DNA from: DATARH01 sp036008175
Lineage (GTDB): Bacteria; Pseudomonadota; Alphaproteobacteria; ATCC43930; CGMCC-115725
Assembly (NCBI GenBank): GCA_036008175.1
Contig: DASYOB010000020.1
Span: forward strand, 1-64,000
Direction: 5' to 3'
DNA length: 64,000 nt
Shown: positions 42,541 to 50,180 of the stretch, one piece after another
How the letters are laid out: the number at the start of each line of letters is the position of its first letter
How positions within the stretch are numbered: the first letter of the stretch is position 1
The notes under the pieces: generated by a model
The model's database searches: none
What the model saw: the letters and a program-made list of their open reading frames with translations, nothing else
Told to the model about the DNA's origin: nothing
Program-made: the position numbers and the translations under genes

Positions 42541-42692
42541 GCCGCGAGGTCGAGAAGAACAATGCGAGCTGGGCCGAGAAGTCGCGCCCCGTGAAGGTTG
42601 AGCGCGTGTTTCCGGCCGGCAAAGGGCAACCGGACGATCATGGGGTGTCGGGAGGATATCTCGAAAGGGGAAAACGCAATGCGAGCAACTAA
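42525..42692 (+). CDS. Small basic hypothetical protein
   Basis: 55-residue protein starting at ATG 42525 with GAAGGGGAATTGAG directly upstream. Composition is charged and basic (SIGREVEKNNASWAEKSRPV). The end overlaps the start of the next gene by 14 bp, a spacing typical of compact phage modules. No known domain. It probably belongs to the same transcript as the tail genes. Confidence 0.45.
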   Translation: MAKSIGREVEKNNASWAEKSRPVKVERVFPAGKGQPDDHGVSGGYLERGKRNASN

Positions 42693-43098
42693 CCTCCGCG
42701 CCGGCCCTTTGGAACAGCCGGCGCCTGCCGCGCCGAAACCGAGCGAGCAGCTTATTGCTCGAGCCAACCAGGTCATCCGGACTATGGACGGGAGTGGCCG
42801 CCAGATTGGCATCCGGCGCATGTCGGTGCTGGAATCGGCGCGGTTTTTCGAGCTGCTCGGGCCGGACAATTCCCGCAACGAGGCGTTCTTGGCGCTGGCC
42901 GTGCCGGCTTATCTCGCGGTCGAGATCGACGGCGAGCCGATGCATCGGCCGATGACGCGGCGCGAGCTGGATGCGCGGATGCAGCTTCTCGACGAGGCCG
43001 GGATTGAAGCGGTTAACGGCGCAATCATCGAGCATTGGGGTGCGGCTGAAGCGGCGAGCGGAGACGACCTAAAAAACGAGCGCGGGACCCAGGCCTGA
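42679..43098 (+). CDS. Putative tail assembly chaperone-like protein
   Basis: 139-residue acidic-helical protein (IRRMSVLESARFFELLGPDN ... RPMTRRELDARMQLLDEAG). No diagnostic motif, but its size, and its place two genes before a gp10-like protein and three before the tape measure, match the G-type tail chaperones of siphophages, where a first chaperone is followed by a second small product. Call rests on synteny. Confidence 0.45.
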   Translation: MRATNLRAGPLEQPAPAAPKPSEQLIARANQVIRTMDGSGRQIGIRRMSVLESARFFELLGPDNSRNEAFLALAVPAYLAVEIDGEPMHRPMTRRELDARMQLLDEAGIEAVNGAIIEHWGAAEAASGDDLKNERGTQA

Positions 43099-43100
43099 CG

Positions 43101-43250
43101 ATGGTGCTCTACCTCGTCAAAAACAACGTCCCGTTTGATCTGGCGGCGAGCCTGAGCGCCGATGACCTCTTGTTGTGGTCGATCGTGATGGGCCGCTTCG
43201 ACGGCGCTGAGTTCGACTTTGAACGGATGCGCTGGAAGGAACGGCGCTGA
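43101..43250 (+). CDS. Small tail-module protein (possible GT/T-type chaperone part)
   Basis: 49-residue protein: MVLYLVKNNVPFDLAASLSA then DDLLLWSIVMGRFDGAEFDF. ATG 43101 lies two bases after the previous stop, and its own stop overlaps the next start (TGATG). Products of this size just before the tape measure region are usual for the second, frameshift-linked chaperone. Here it has its own start codon. Function inferred from position. Confidence 0.45.
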   Translation: MVLYLVKNNVPFDLAASLSADDLLLWSIVMGRFDGAEFDFERMRWKERR

Positions 43251-43711
43251 TGGAATTTTCTTCCTTCTCCGGGCTGGCCGAGTTTCTCGCCAAGCAGGTG
43301 GCCGCAATGCCCGCGGCGAAGCACGAAGCACTCGAAATTTCGGCTCGGCTGGTCGAGAAGACCGCCAAGGCGAAGCTCGGCCATTACCAAGCGGGATGGC
43401 CTCGGCTTCAGCCGGAGACAATCGCCAGGAAGGCGACCGGCGACAGTCCGCTGCTGGAGGAAGGTGGCCTGCGGGATTCTATCCAGCATCGCGTCGAAGG
43501 TGACAGCGCGGCCGAGATCGGCAGCGATCTAGAGTTAGCGATCTGGCAGGAAATGGGAACGTCGCGGGGCATCCCGCCTCGGCCGTTCATGGGGCCTGCT
43601 GGGGCTGAGAAGGCTGAAGCGGTTACGGAGATCATCGGCGCTGCGGTTGTCGGCGTCTTGGGCGGCGGCATGTCGCATATGACCGAAGCGCTGAAAGAGG
43701 CCGCGGACTAA
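43250..43711 (+). CDS. HK97 gp10/virion morphogenesis-like tail protein
   Basis: 153-residue protein. The segment SPLLEEGGLRDSIQHRVEGD then AAEIGSDLELAIWQEMGTSR and IPPRPFMGPA is the hallmark of gp10-like and Mu gpG-like proteins that complete or connect tails (pattern: S-x-L-x2-G-x-LR-x-SI ... GS ... Q-E-x-GT ... PRPF). The start overlaps the previous stop and the stop overlaps the tape measure start, so it is translationally coupled on both sides. Confidence 0.7.
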   Translation: MEFSSFSGLAEFLAKQVAAMPAAKHEALEISARLVEKTAKAKLGHYQAGWPRLQPETIARKATGDSPLLEEGGLRDSIQHRVEGDSAAEIGSDLELAIWQEMGTSRGIPPRPFMGPAGAEKAEAVTEIIGAAVVGVLGGGMSHMTEALKEAAD

Positions 43712-45963
43712 TGGAAGCGTTCCGGATTGGCGTCAACATCAAGCTAATTGACCAGGCGACGCCCGCCTTGCGGGTGTTGATCCGGACCCTGGGCCTTGCG
43801 GAGAAGGCGAGCGAGCGCCTCAAGGCTGCTCTCGGCGAGGCCGCGAATATCAAGTTTTCGGGCACCTCGCGCTCGCTGACCGGGCTGGACCGGAACCTCG
43901 CCAAGGTCGGCGACACGGCCACGGTTGCCGGCGACAAGATGACCGCGGCGCTCGACCGCATGATTGCCGGGGTCTCAGCGCTCGACGAGCGGCTGGCGCA
44001 GACCGCGGCGGAGATCCGCGGTATCGCCGCGTCTAGCCGCGGCTTGCGGTTTCCCGGCGCGATGCCGGGCGGAAGCGGCGGTGCCGGTGGCGGGCATGGC
44101 GGCGGGGGTGGTGGTCTCCGCGGCCGGATGCATGCCGGCCCTGTGGCCGGGCACTTCGGCGTCGGCGCGGGCGATGCTGCCGGGCTCGGGCTCGGCTTCG
44201 GAATGTATGAGGGGGTGAAGCTCGCCGCCAAAGAACAGCTCGGCTACATGTATGCCGTGCTGGCGTCCGGCATGGACCCTACCTCCCCGAAGGGACAGGC
44301 GTACATGAAGCGGCTGCGCGAGGCGGCCGAGGACGCCTCGTTCGGGACCGTTTTCAGCCGCGCCGATGTCGCCAAGATGATGCCTGGCGTTGCCGGCATG
44401 GCGGATGTGCCACTTCAGCAATCGCTCCCGTTTATGAAGGGCGCCATTCAATTCGGCGAGGTGGAGCGCCAGTTCGGCACGGCAATCGGCAAGAACTTTG
44501 GCGCGTCGGAATCTGCTGCCGCAGCGATCCGTATGTCGCACATGCTCGGGATTACCGACCCCGAGAAGATGATGCCGATCCTCAACGCAATGGTGCCGGC
44601 ATCGACGACGACCGAGAAATCGCCGGAAGAACTGACCCGCGTCCTGCAGTACATGCTCGGCAGCGCGGCCGGCGTCGGCATGTCGCAGTCCGAAAGTATC
44701 AACCTCGGCGCGCTCGGCGGTATCCTGATGCCGGGCACTCGCGCCGGCACGTCCTTGAACATGATGCTGACCGGGATGATGCCGAAAGGCGGCGCCGGTG
44801 CTGGTACGCGTATGCACCGCGGCGCAGCGCAACGCGCGTCTCTATTGCAGAAGATGGGCCTGCTCGACCCGGCGACGCACCAGCTATTCCGCGACGCGCA
44901 AGGCGGCATGCTCGAGCCGATGATCGAGCACCTTCAGGACTATCTGAAGAAAAATCCCAAATCGGCTTACGGCGACTTTGTGAGCGTGTTTCAGCAGCGT
45001 GGCGCGCGGATGGCTTACGAGTTGGCGCGCAACCCGAAGATGGTTGACATGGCCCGCGAGCTAGAAACCCGGCAGACGAACTTCGCCGAGATGGGCGGGG
45101 TCGCTGGGGCGCAGGGTAAGCAGAACGAGGCGTTGACCAATCAAGCGCTGCGGGCGTGGTCCAATCTGAAGACGATTGTCACCGACATGGCCGAGGGCAC
45201 GATCCCCGGATTGACCGCGGCGCTCAAAGGATTGAATGCTGGATTGGAAGCCGTCCGCGGTTTTTCTGAGCAGCACAAGGGCATCGCGACGGCTGCCGGG
45301 TACGGTGGCGAGGTTCTCGGTGCTTACGCTGGCTTCCGCGTGCTTAAAAAGATGCTGGGCTGGTTCGGCGGCGGCGGTTCCGGTGGTGCAGCCGCTAGTG
45401 GTGCGGCCGGCGCTGCGGAGGCCGCTGGCGCAGGTATAGGAGCCGGCGCTGCTGCGGCTGGAGGTGTAACAGTCGGCGGCGTTGTGGCGGCGCTGGGCGG
45501 CGTTGGCGCTATCGCTGGCGCGTACTCCTACCTGTTCGGCAAATCTCTAGAACAGGCGCGGGACCCGAATTTTCAGAGGCGCTTCTGGGATCCCTCGGAA
45601 GGGACCGTCTTCGCGCCTTCCGGGCCGAGCCAGGAGGTGACGCCGAGTGTCGGCGAGCATGGCCGCGCCGGGCTGCCGGATGCTGGTGTGCTGGGGTCGG
45701 TCGGCGACAAAGTATCGTCTGCTGTCGATGCCGGGGCGGCGAAGACAACCGAGGCCACAACCGCCGTGGCGCATGCGGTCGAGGCGGCCAAGGCCGCGAT
45801 CGTCTCCGCGATTCAGAGCATCCATCTTAATATTGACGGCAAGGCGATCGCTGGTGCTGTCATGGGGCATATGTCACACGAAGCTGGCAAGCCGCCGGCC
45901 GATGCCGGCAGCATCGACACCCGCCTTGCGCCGCTCTATCCGGCGCATTCCGGCGCGTTCTAG
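43711..45963 (+). CDS. Phage tail tape measure protein
   Basis: 750-residue TP901-type tape measure. The N-terminal part (RIGVNIKLIDQATPALRVLI) is helical, then a Gly-rich linker (about 115-145), then the tape measure core with MSHMLGITDPEKMMPILNAM, VGMSQSESINLGALGGILMP and GTRAGTSLNMMLTGMMPKGG. The C-terminal third is Gly/Ala-rich with hydrophobic stretches (VGGVVAALGGVGAIAGAYSY) as expected for a protein that enters the host membrane. By the usual 0.15 nm per residue it would set a tail of about 110 nm. The frame is intact. Confidence 0.85.
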   Translation: MEAFRIGVNIKLIDQATPALRVLIRTLGLAEKASERLKAALGEAANIKFSGTSRSLTGLDRNLAKVGDTATVAGDKMTAALDRMIAGVSALDERLAQTAAEIRGIAASSRGLRFPGAMPGGSGGAGGGHGGGGGGLRGRMHAGPVAGHFGVGAGDAAGLGLGFGMYEGVKLAAKEQLGYMYAVLASGMDPTSPKGQAYMKRLREAAEDASFGTVFSRADVAKMMPGVAGMADVPLQQSLPFMKGAIQFGEVERQFGTAIGKNFGASESAAAAIRMSHMLGITDPEKMMPILNAMVPASTTTEKSPEELTRVLQYMLGSAAGVGMSQSESINLGALGGILMPGTRAGTSLNMMLTGMMPKGGAGAGTRMHRGAAQRASLLQKMGLLDPATHQLFRDAQGGMLEPMIEHLQDYLKKNPKSAYGDFVSVFQQRGARMAYELARNPKMVDMARELETRQTNFAEMGGVAGAQGKQNEALTNQALRAWSNLKTIVTDMAEGTIPGLTAALKGLNAGLEAVRGFSEQHKGIATAAGYGGEVLGAYAGFRVLKKMLGWFGGGGSGGAAASGAAGAAEAAGAGIGAGAAAAGGVTVGGVVAALGGVGAIAGAYSYLFGKSLEQARDPNFQRRFWDPSEGTVFAPSGPSQEVTPSVGEHGRAGLPDAGVLGSVGDKVSSAVDAGAAKTTEATTAVAHAVEAAKAAIVSAIQSIHLNIDGKAIAGAVMGHMSHEAGKPPADAGSIDTRLAPLYPAHSGAF

Positions 45964-45980
45964 GCTATGCCGGATTCACG

Positions 45981-46160
45981 ATGTCAGCCTTGCTGACCGA
46001 TCGAGCGGTTGTGTCCGACGACGGCACGATCCGGCTGACGGCCTATCGCGATGGGCTCGCCGTGTCCGTCGTTGTGCTCGATCCGGCCCGCGCCGTTCAT
46101 CTGGCGAGCGAGCTGATCAGGGCGGCTTTGCCGCGGTTGCAGGAGGGGAAGACGTGTTGA
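45981..46160 (+). CDS. Small hypothetical protein after the tape measure
   Basis: 59-residue protein (ATG 45981): DDGTIRLTAYRDGLAVSVVV then LDPARAVHLASELIRAALPR. A short beta-strand section followed by one helix. The stop overlaps the GTG start of the cold-shock gene by seven bases, so the two are coupled. No known domain; too short for routine gene callers. Confidence 0.5.
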   Translation: MSALLTDRAVVSDDGTIRLTAYRDGLAVSVVVLDPARAVHLASELIRAALPRLQEGKTC

Positions 46161-46372
46161 GCGGTAAGGTGGTTGTCTACAACGCCCAGCGGGGCTTTGG
46201 CTTCATCCGGCCCGACAATGGCGAGGTCGACGTGTTCATCCATATCAAGGCTGCTCGCGAGGGCGGCATCAACGAGCTGGCTGTCGGCGACAGGCTCGAA
46301 TTTCTGATCGAGCGCGACGAGCGCACCGGCAAGCCGCGAGCGGCCGAAATCCGGCCGGCGCCGGCCGGCTGA
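46154..46372 (+). CDS. Cold-shock (CspA-like) nucleic-acid-binding protein
   Basis: 72-residue OB-fold protein. RNP1 is RGFGFI (in YNAQRGFGFIRPDNGE) and RNP2 is VDVFIHI. The GTG start at 46154 has AGGAGGGG upstream. It binds single-stranded RNA or DNA and could melt structured transcripts; the island has several structured leaders. The acidic insertion after RNP2 (KAAREGGINELAVGD) is close to the chromosomal CspA pattern. Not usual in a tail module, so it is probably an accessory island gene. Confidence 0.85.
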   Translation: MLSGKVVVYNAQRGFGFIRPDNGEVDVFIHIKAAREGGINELAVGDRLEFLIERDERTGKPRAAEIRPAPAG

Positions 46373-46428
46373 TAGGGGAAAGGCGCTCCGGAGTACCCAT
46401 GCGGCGGCCGGCGAACAGGCCGCTCAGC

Positions 46429-46443
46429 AAGCGTTAAACGCTT
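46429..46443. promoter_or_regulatory. Perfect 15-bp palindrome
   Basis: AAGCGTT-A-AACGCTT, seven-base arms around one central base, in the 412-bp gap before the NYN gene. The lack of a loop makes a hairpin terminator unlikely; a dimeric regulator site is more likely. The rest of 46373-46675 shows no gene. Confidence 0.45.
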
Positions 46444-46675
46444 TCCGTTGTGACGCTTTGCTGTACCACTATCGTGGGCGCGGCATGATTCGCGGCGTTC
46501 AGGGTGGCGAGCCTGGGCGCGGCGGCGATTCAACTGGTGGAAGTTGTCAGTGAAGATAGTTAAGGGGGGAACAAGGGGGTTGACGCGTGTTCCTAAGCCG
46601 GGGCAGAGTCCCACAGTTTAGCGAGGCGAATCGGCGGCCGGACTCCTTTTTCCTTCTTTGTCAAGAGAAAAAGTG

Positions 46676-46765
46676 TTGACTCCGGGCGCCCCATAGCCTA
46701 CCTCTGTAGCCCTACCCGCTGGCAGCATGCTGTCAGCCCAAGGGCCGCTCTTCGGAGTGGCCCTT
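46676..46765 (+). promoter_or_regulatory. Promoter and double-hairpin leader of the NYN gene
   Basis: TTGACT (46676-46681) with a weak minus-10 (TACCTC, 46699-46704). Then hairpin 1, GCTGGCAG-CATG-CTGTCAGC (46718-46737, one G-T pair). Then hairpin 2, AAGGGCC-G-CTC-TTCG-GAG-T-GGCCCTT (46740-46765), capped by a UUCG tetraloop and followed by GCTATTT. Hairpin 2 ends 20 bases before the GTG start. It could be an upstream terminator or attenuator. Confidence 0.55.
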
Positions 46766-46784
46766 GCTATTTGAGGGCTACCGC

Positions 46785-47555
46785 GTGCCCGTACGGACGC
46801 ACGTTTATGTCGACGGATTCAACCTCTACTATGGTGCCACCAAAGGCACGCCGTACAAATGGTTGAACATCAAGGAATTGGTTCGCCAGCTAATTCCCGC
46901 CGATCACGATATCAACAAAATCAAATACTTCACCGCTCGCGTCTCGGGAGCCCACGATCCCGACACGCCGCGCCGGCAGGCAATTTATTTGAACGCCCTG
47001 AGATCCATACCAGAGATGGAAATCCATTTCGGAAACTTCCTCTCAAAGACCATATGGCGGCCCGTGATGAATTTGCCGGTCGGCGGTCACACCATCGGAT
47101 GCCCAACTCCTGCAGTTCTGCCCATTGGCACGCACGCCGTGGCTCTTTTGCGGGAACAACTTATCGTTGGCAATTACCCGCCAAGAGGCCAAGCGCGACC
47201 AAATAATGCCACCCTCGCGCCGTTGCCTGATTCGGTCAAGGTCGAAGTGCATACGATGGAGGAAAAGGGATCGGATGTTAATTTAGCCGTACATCTACTT
47301 AATGATGCATGGAAAGATCTATATGATGCTGCGGTCGTTTTATCGGTCGATACCGACTTAACTGCTCCGATACGGATGGTTACTCAGGAGCGGCGAAAGG
47401 TGGTTTATCTATGCGCACCCGCAAGGCGTCCCCCATCGCGTAAACTCACGACGGTTTCGACCTATATCCGCCATATTCATCGCGCCAATTTGGCGAGGGC
47501 GCAACTTCCCGATCCGATCCCCGGCACAACGATTCGCAAGCCACCAAGTTGGTGA
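46785..47555 (+). CDS. NYN-domain (PIN-like) ribonuclease
   Basis: 256-residue protein of the NYN/LabA group. Acidic metal-site residues are visible: THVYVDGFNLYYG (first Asp), EEKGSDVNLAVHLL (Lys-x2-Asp) and VVLSVDTDLTAPI (Asp-x-Asp). The GTG start at 46785 has GAGGG upstream; a longer frame from 46764 begins inside the hairpin and is unlikely. Its base composition is more AT-rich than the tail genes, suggesting a separate origin. Predicted to cut RNA, possibly as a defence or toxin activity; no partner is identified. Confidence 0.75.
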   Translation: MPVRTHVYVDGFNLYYGATKGTPYKWLNIKELVRQLIPADHDINKIKYFTARVSGAHDPDTPRRQAIYLNALRSIPEMEIHFGNFLSKTIWRPVMNLPVGGHTIGCPTPAVLPIGTHAVALLREQLIVGNYPPRGQARPNNATLAPLPDSVKVEVHTMEEKGSDVNLAVHLLNDAWKDLYDAAVVLSVDTDLTAPIRMVTQERRKVVYLCAPARRPPSRKLTTVSTYIRHIHRANLARAQLPDPIPGTTIRKPPSW

Positions 47556-47683
47556 ACCTGAGTTTCCGTCATAAGGCCGGAACGCCCCACAGTCCCGTTT
47601 AACCCTCCTCCAGCCGCCTGTTCGCCTTCCGACGTGCTCGCGGTAGGGCCGGGAGGAAAGCGCGCTGGGCGGGCGCGGAGTGG

Positions 47684-47869
47684 CTAGCGGCGATGGGGGG
47701 CTCGGGAAGGGCCCAGACTCCGGTTTGCCGACGGGTTCTGGGCTTGTGCGGTAACCTCGTCTGTCCGCTCCAGCACGTTGTCACGCGCTCGCTGAGCGCG
47801 CTCGCGTCGCAGCTCCTCTATCCGTGCTCGAATTGCCGCGAAGTCGCTAGCAGCACGAGGACGCATCAT
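47684..47869 (-). CDS. Small hypothetical protein, reverse strand
   Basis: 61-residue basic helical protein (ASDFAAIRARIEELRRERAQ then RARDNVLERTDEV). ATG 47869 (or the adjacent ATG 47866) is preceded by GGGAGGAAACAA, an excellent ribosome site, which is the main support. It is divergent from the 48215 operon. No known domain; the coiled N-terminal half could be a small regulator. Confidence 0.5.
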   Translation of the reverse strand: MMRPRAASDFAAIRARIEELRRERAQRARDNVLERTDEVTAQAQNPSANRSLGPSRAPHRR

Positions 47870-48066
47870 TTGTTTCCTCCCTCAGTTTTACGCGGCTCTT
47901 TCTTTGCCAGCGGCTTCTCCCGCACGGAATGGGACCGCCGGTCGGCGCTTCGCGCCGGGGTAAGTACCGGACAATCTGCCGGCCAGGATAGGTTCGGAAT
48001 CTACTCACGCCCACGCGGAGGGACTTGACGGCCGGCGCGCGGGAGGCGCAGCATCAGCGGAGCCCG

Positions 48067-48213
48067 TCAGAAGGCTATTGGCAGAGTTCGATTATGCTTT
48101 ATCCGGTCCGGCGTCCGCTGTCGCATGTCCAACCCGCAAGGGTAAAGGGCAGCGGGGGCGAACTCTGTCCGCCTTCTGACCCGCCGGACTTCCTTGTCAG
48201 AAGGAAGACAGAG
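48067..48213 (+). promoter_or_regulatory. Candidate RNA switch with mutually exclusive hairpins
   Basis: Three complementary segments. Segment 1 (48067-48090): TCAGAAGGC-tattgg-CAGAGTTCG. Segment 2 (48159-48179): CGAACTCTG-tcc-GCCTTCTGA. Segment 3 (48197-48213): TCAGAAGG-aaga-CAGAG. Segment 2 can pair with segment 1 (18 bp around an internal loop) or with segment 3 (13 bp, 17-base loop). Segment 3 contains the AAGGAAG ribosome site of the gene starting at 48215. Pairing 2:3 would hide it; pairing 1:2 would expose it. This is exactly the geometry of a translational switch. Confidence 0.65.
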
Positions 48214-48214
48214 C

Positions 48215-48835
48215 ATGTCTACGACCACCACGACCAGACCAAAACCTAGCGACTATAATGGCGCGGGCGACGACCTTGAAAACGCTCTAACATCGATCGA
48301 AGGGGTCGCCGATGTTCTCGACGTGATCAACGATGCGAATCCTAAAGACAACGCGGTTCCTTATCTCACCAACCAGCTGCACGACCATTGCGGCGTCGCG
48401 CTAGACGCCTTCCGACGCATCTATGGCCTTGACCAGTACCGCGAGGAAAGGCCGGCCGAGAGCGGGGCGATCACAGAAGAGCAGCTCAAGGAAATCGTGG
48501 AAGAAGGCGGCCGGGCCTTCCGGACGGCGCTTAAAGACTTTAAGCGCGAGCGTGCCGACGCAGACCTGTTCGCGCTGATCGCCGAGTACCGCCGACAAGA
48601 GCGGGAGGTGAACACGCCCAAGGGCCGCTCGGATGGCCGATCCGAGGAGGAAATCGATCAGCTAAGCGACGAGCTGCGGGCGGTGCGCGACAAAATCGAT
48701 AAGGTCCGTCCCGTTACCCTGCGCGGCGTGCTGGCGGTGCTGGATCTCGGCGAGTGCATCTACGATCCCGATTGGTGGCCCGACGAGGCAATCGTCAGCC
48801 TGCGCAAGATCGTGGAACATGGAGACGCGTCATGA
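48215..48835 (+). CDS. Hypothetical acidic island protein under leader control
   Basis: 206-residue protein, not recognised. It starts MSTTTTTRPKPSDYNGAGDD and is strongly acidic and helical; the middle (EEQLKEIVEEGGRAFRTALK) and the segment EEIDQLSDELRAVRDKIDKV look coiled. ATG 48215 has AAGGAAG upstream, embedded in segment 3 of the leader switch. Another frame (ATG 48094 to stop 48249) runs through the leader and overlaps this start, so a translated leader peptide could also influence pairing. Stop overlaps the next start by 4 bp. Confidence 0.6.
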   Translation: MSTTTTTRPKPSDYNGAGDDLENALTSIEGVADVLDVINDANPKDNAVPYLTNQLHDHCGVALDAFRRIYGLDQYREERPAESGAITEEQLKEIVEEGGRAFRTALKDFKRERADADLFALIAEYRRQEREVNTPKGRSDGRSEEEIDQLSDELRAVRDKIDKVRPVTLRGVLAVLDLGECIYDPDWWPDEAIVSLRKIVEHGDAS

Positions 48836-49152
48836 GCGCCCGGCCTCCGCTGCCGCTACCTGAAGCCGTCTCCCGCGCGCTTAGACCGCTCCGCCTCGCG
48901 CTTGAAGATCTAAAATACGAAAAGCGCCTTGTGCGAGAGAGGGCGATAATTCGGCTAGAGAACGCGATCGCCGATCTCAAGCTCGGGATGAGGGGCCAAG
49001 CCGACGCGGCGACGGGTGATCTGTCTGCCGATCTCCTTCGGGCGCTTGGCCCTCAGATCACAGTTTGCGAGATCGAGGGCGCCCGCGCCATCCTGCAACT
49101 GATGCTGGCTGCACTGCCGCCGCAGATATCGATGGGTCGGGATCGGGACTAA
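48832..49152 (+). CDS. Hypothetical island protein
   Basis: 106-residue protein coupled to the previous gene by an ATGA overlap. It is helical and basic in the first half (LRLALEDLKYEKRLVRERAI then IRLENAIADLKLG) and more hydrophobic after residue 70 (CEIEGARAILQLMLAALPPQ). No known domain. It ends the operon that is preceded by the RNA switch, and a strong terminator follows 28 bp later. Confidence 0.55.
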   Translation: MSARPPLPLPEAVSRALRPLRLALEDLKYEKRLVRERAIIRLENAIADLKLGMRGQADAATGDLSADLLRALGPQITVCEIEGARAILQLMLAALPPQISMGRDRD

Positions 49153-49180
49153 CCCGCCCTCGCCCGTCACCCCTACCAGC

Positions 49181-49216
49181 CCCCGCTCGGCCGCAAACCG
49201 GGCGGGGTTTCTTTTT
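49181..49216 (+). terminator. Rho-independent terminator
   Basis: CCCCGC-T-CGG, loop CCGCAAA, CCG-G-GCGGGG, then TTTCTTTTT. A textbook stem with U-run closing the 48215-49152 operon. Confidence 0.85.
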
Positions 49217-49290
49217 GCCAACGCGGGCTCCGAGGTGGCGCGGATGTTGCAGCGCCGATTGCCGGAGCATGGTCTGCTCCTCCTCCACCT

Positions 49291-49324
49291 GAGCCGGATC
49301 GAGCAATCGACCCGGCTCTCTTTT
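49291..49324 (+). terminator. Second terminator-like hairpin
   Basis: GAGCCGG (49291-49297), 14-base loop, CCGGCTC (49312-49318), then TCTTTT. It lies 75 bp after the first terminator with no gene between them, so a short transcript or a tandem terminator is possible. Confidence 0.65.
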
Positions 49325-49340
49325 GCGTCTGTTCCGTGGC

Positions 49341-49460
49341 TCAGCGCCAAAACCAGCGCGCAGTACCGACGACCCCCAGGAGCGCCAGCACGATAACGAT
49401 ATCAATCATAGATCCTGCTGCGGCCATTAAGGCGAGCGCCTGAAGTGAGATGCCGAACAT
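49341..49460 (-). CDS. Tiny membrane protein a (39 aa)
   Basis: MFGISLQALALMAAAGSMID then a span IVIVLALLGVVG and the ending TARWFWR. A single strong hydrophobic helix with an aromatic/Arg C-terminus. It shares the start MF-x-(I/M)-S and the W-x-W-R end with protein c at 49949-50050, so the two are paralogues. No strong ribosome site. Like holin-type or type I toxin peptides in size, but unproven. Confidence 0.45.
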   Translation of the reverse strand: MFGISLQALALMAAAGSMIDIVIVLALLGVVGTARWFWR

Positions 49461-49536
49461 GCCGCGATCATCCGGCAAATTCGTGGAAAAATCGTTGCTG
49501 GTTATGGTTGCGAGTTCGTTGCCTCGGCCCTCAAAA

Positions 49537-49652
49537 CAAAGAAACGGCCGCCCATCGTTGGAGGCGCGGGCGGCCGAGTTCACCGTAGGCGCAGCCCGAG
49601 AAAGGTTGGCCGCGACCGAGAGACACGTTACGCCCGCGGAAGGGCGAGTAAC
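49537..49652. repeat. Structured repeat A1
   Basis: First of three related segments. Stem CGGCCGCCC (49545-49553) with GGGCGGCCG (49568-49576), then 35 bases on the conserved box GCGACCGAGAGACACG (49612-49627) and TACGCCCG, then a small stem CGCCC/GGGCG and GAGTAAC. On the reverse strand the main stem is followed by TTTCTTTG, which makes it terminator-like in that direction. Confidence 0.65.
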
Positions 49653-49772
49653 TTACTCAATTCGGGATGCCGGCGCACCTCCAAGGTTCAGGATTCCGCA
49701 AACTTTAGGTTCTCCCTGGATGGTTTCGCGAGGCCCTTACCGCCTCCGCTTTCCTCGCCATCGCGGGGTGGT

Positions 49773-49798
49773 CCCGCAATCCGGGCGGGGGTTTCTTT
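49773..49798 (+). terminator. Terminator-like hairpin
   Basis: CCCGC (49773-49777), loop, GCGGG (49785-49789), then GGTTTCTTT. Weak stem. It lies in the 405-bp stretch 49461-49865 which, apart from repeat A1, shows no gene. Confidence 0.35.
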
Positions 49799-49865
49799 AA
49801 CGGTGATTCGGTCTTGGGGATGTTCTCATGCGGCGCGACCCTAACAACAGCCAGAAGGGGAGGCG

Positions 49866-49946
49866 ATGGATTACATCATTATCCTAGCTGTCGTATTGGT
49901 GGCGCTCGCGGTGATGGGCGCGGCCTGGCTGCATTTCGGCCGGTAG
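49866..49946 (+). CDS. Tiny membrane protein b (26 aa)
   Basis: MDYIIILAVVLVALAVMGAA then WLHFGR: one membrane helix with a short basic end. ATG 49866 has AGGGGAGG directly upstream, an excellent ribosome site, which is why I trust it despite its size. It is convergent with protein c, only two bases apart at the 3' ends. Confidence 0.55.
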   Translation: MDYIIILAVVLVALAVMGAAWLHFGR

Positions 49947-49948
49947 GC

Positions 49949-50050
49949 TCAGCGCCAGCGCCAGCTTGCGCGGACGATGATCGCTATGAGCACCACCGCG
50001 ACTATCAGGGTGATGAGCCAACCGGCGTCATCTGCCGACATGTTGAACAT
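49949..50050 (-). CDS. Tiny membrane protein c (33 aa)
   Basis: MFNMSADDAGWLITLIVAVV then LIAIIVRASWRWR: one span with a Trp/Arg tail, paralogous to protein a in both ends. The start region CCGGCATGTTC resembles that of protein a (GCGGCATGTTC). No strong ribosome site. Function unknown. Confidence 0.5.
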   Translation of the reverse strand: MFNMSADDAGWLITLIVAVVLIAIIVRASWRWR

Positions 50051-50180
50051 GCCGGAAATGTTAGGCACAATTCTGTAAAAAACAAGCAGTGAACCGCTAG
50101 GTCAGCATCAATTATTGTGCCCCAGCTTCACGCTTGGCAGATATCGGTGGCTTTTCGGCTGATCTCTATTAGGAGGCCAC

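Noticed and set aside
49058..49405. Reverse-strand open frame of 115 codons
   Set aside because: It crosses two forward terminators and is antisense to the end of a better supported gene.
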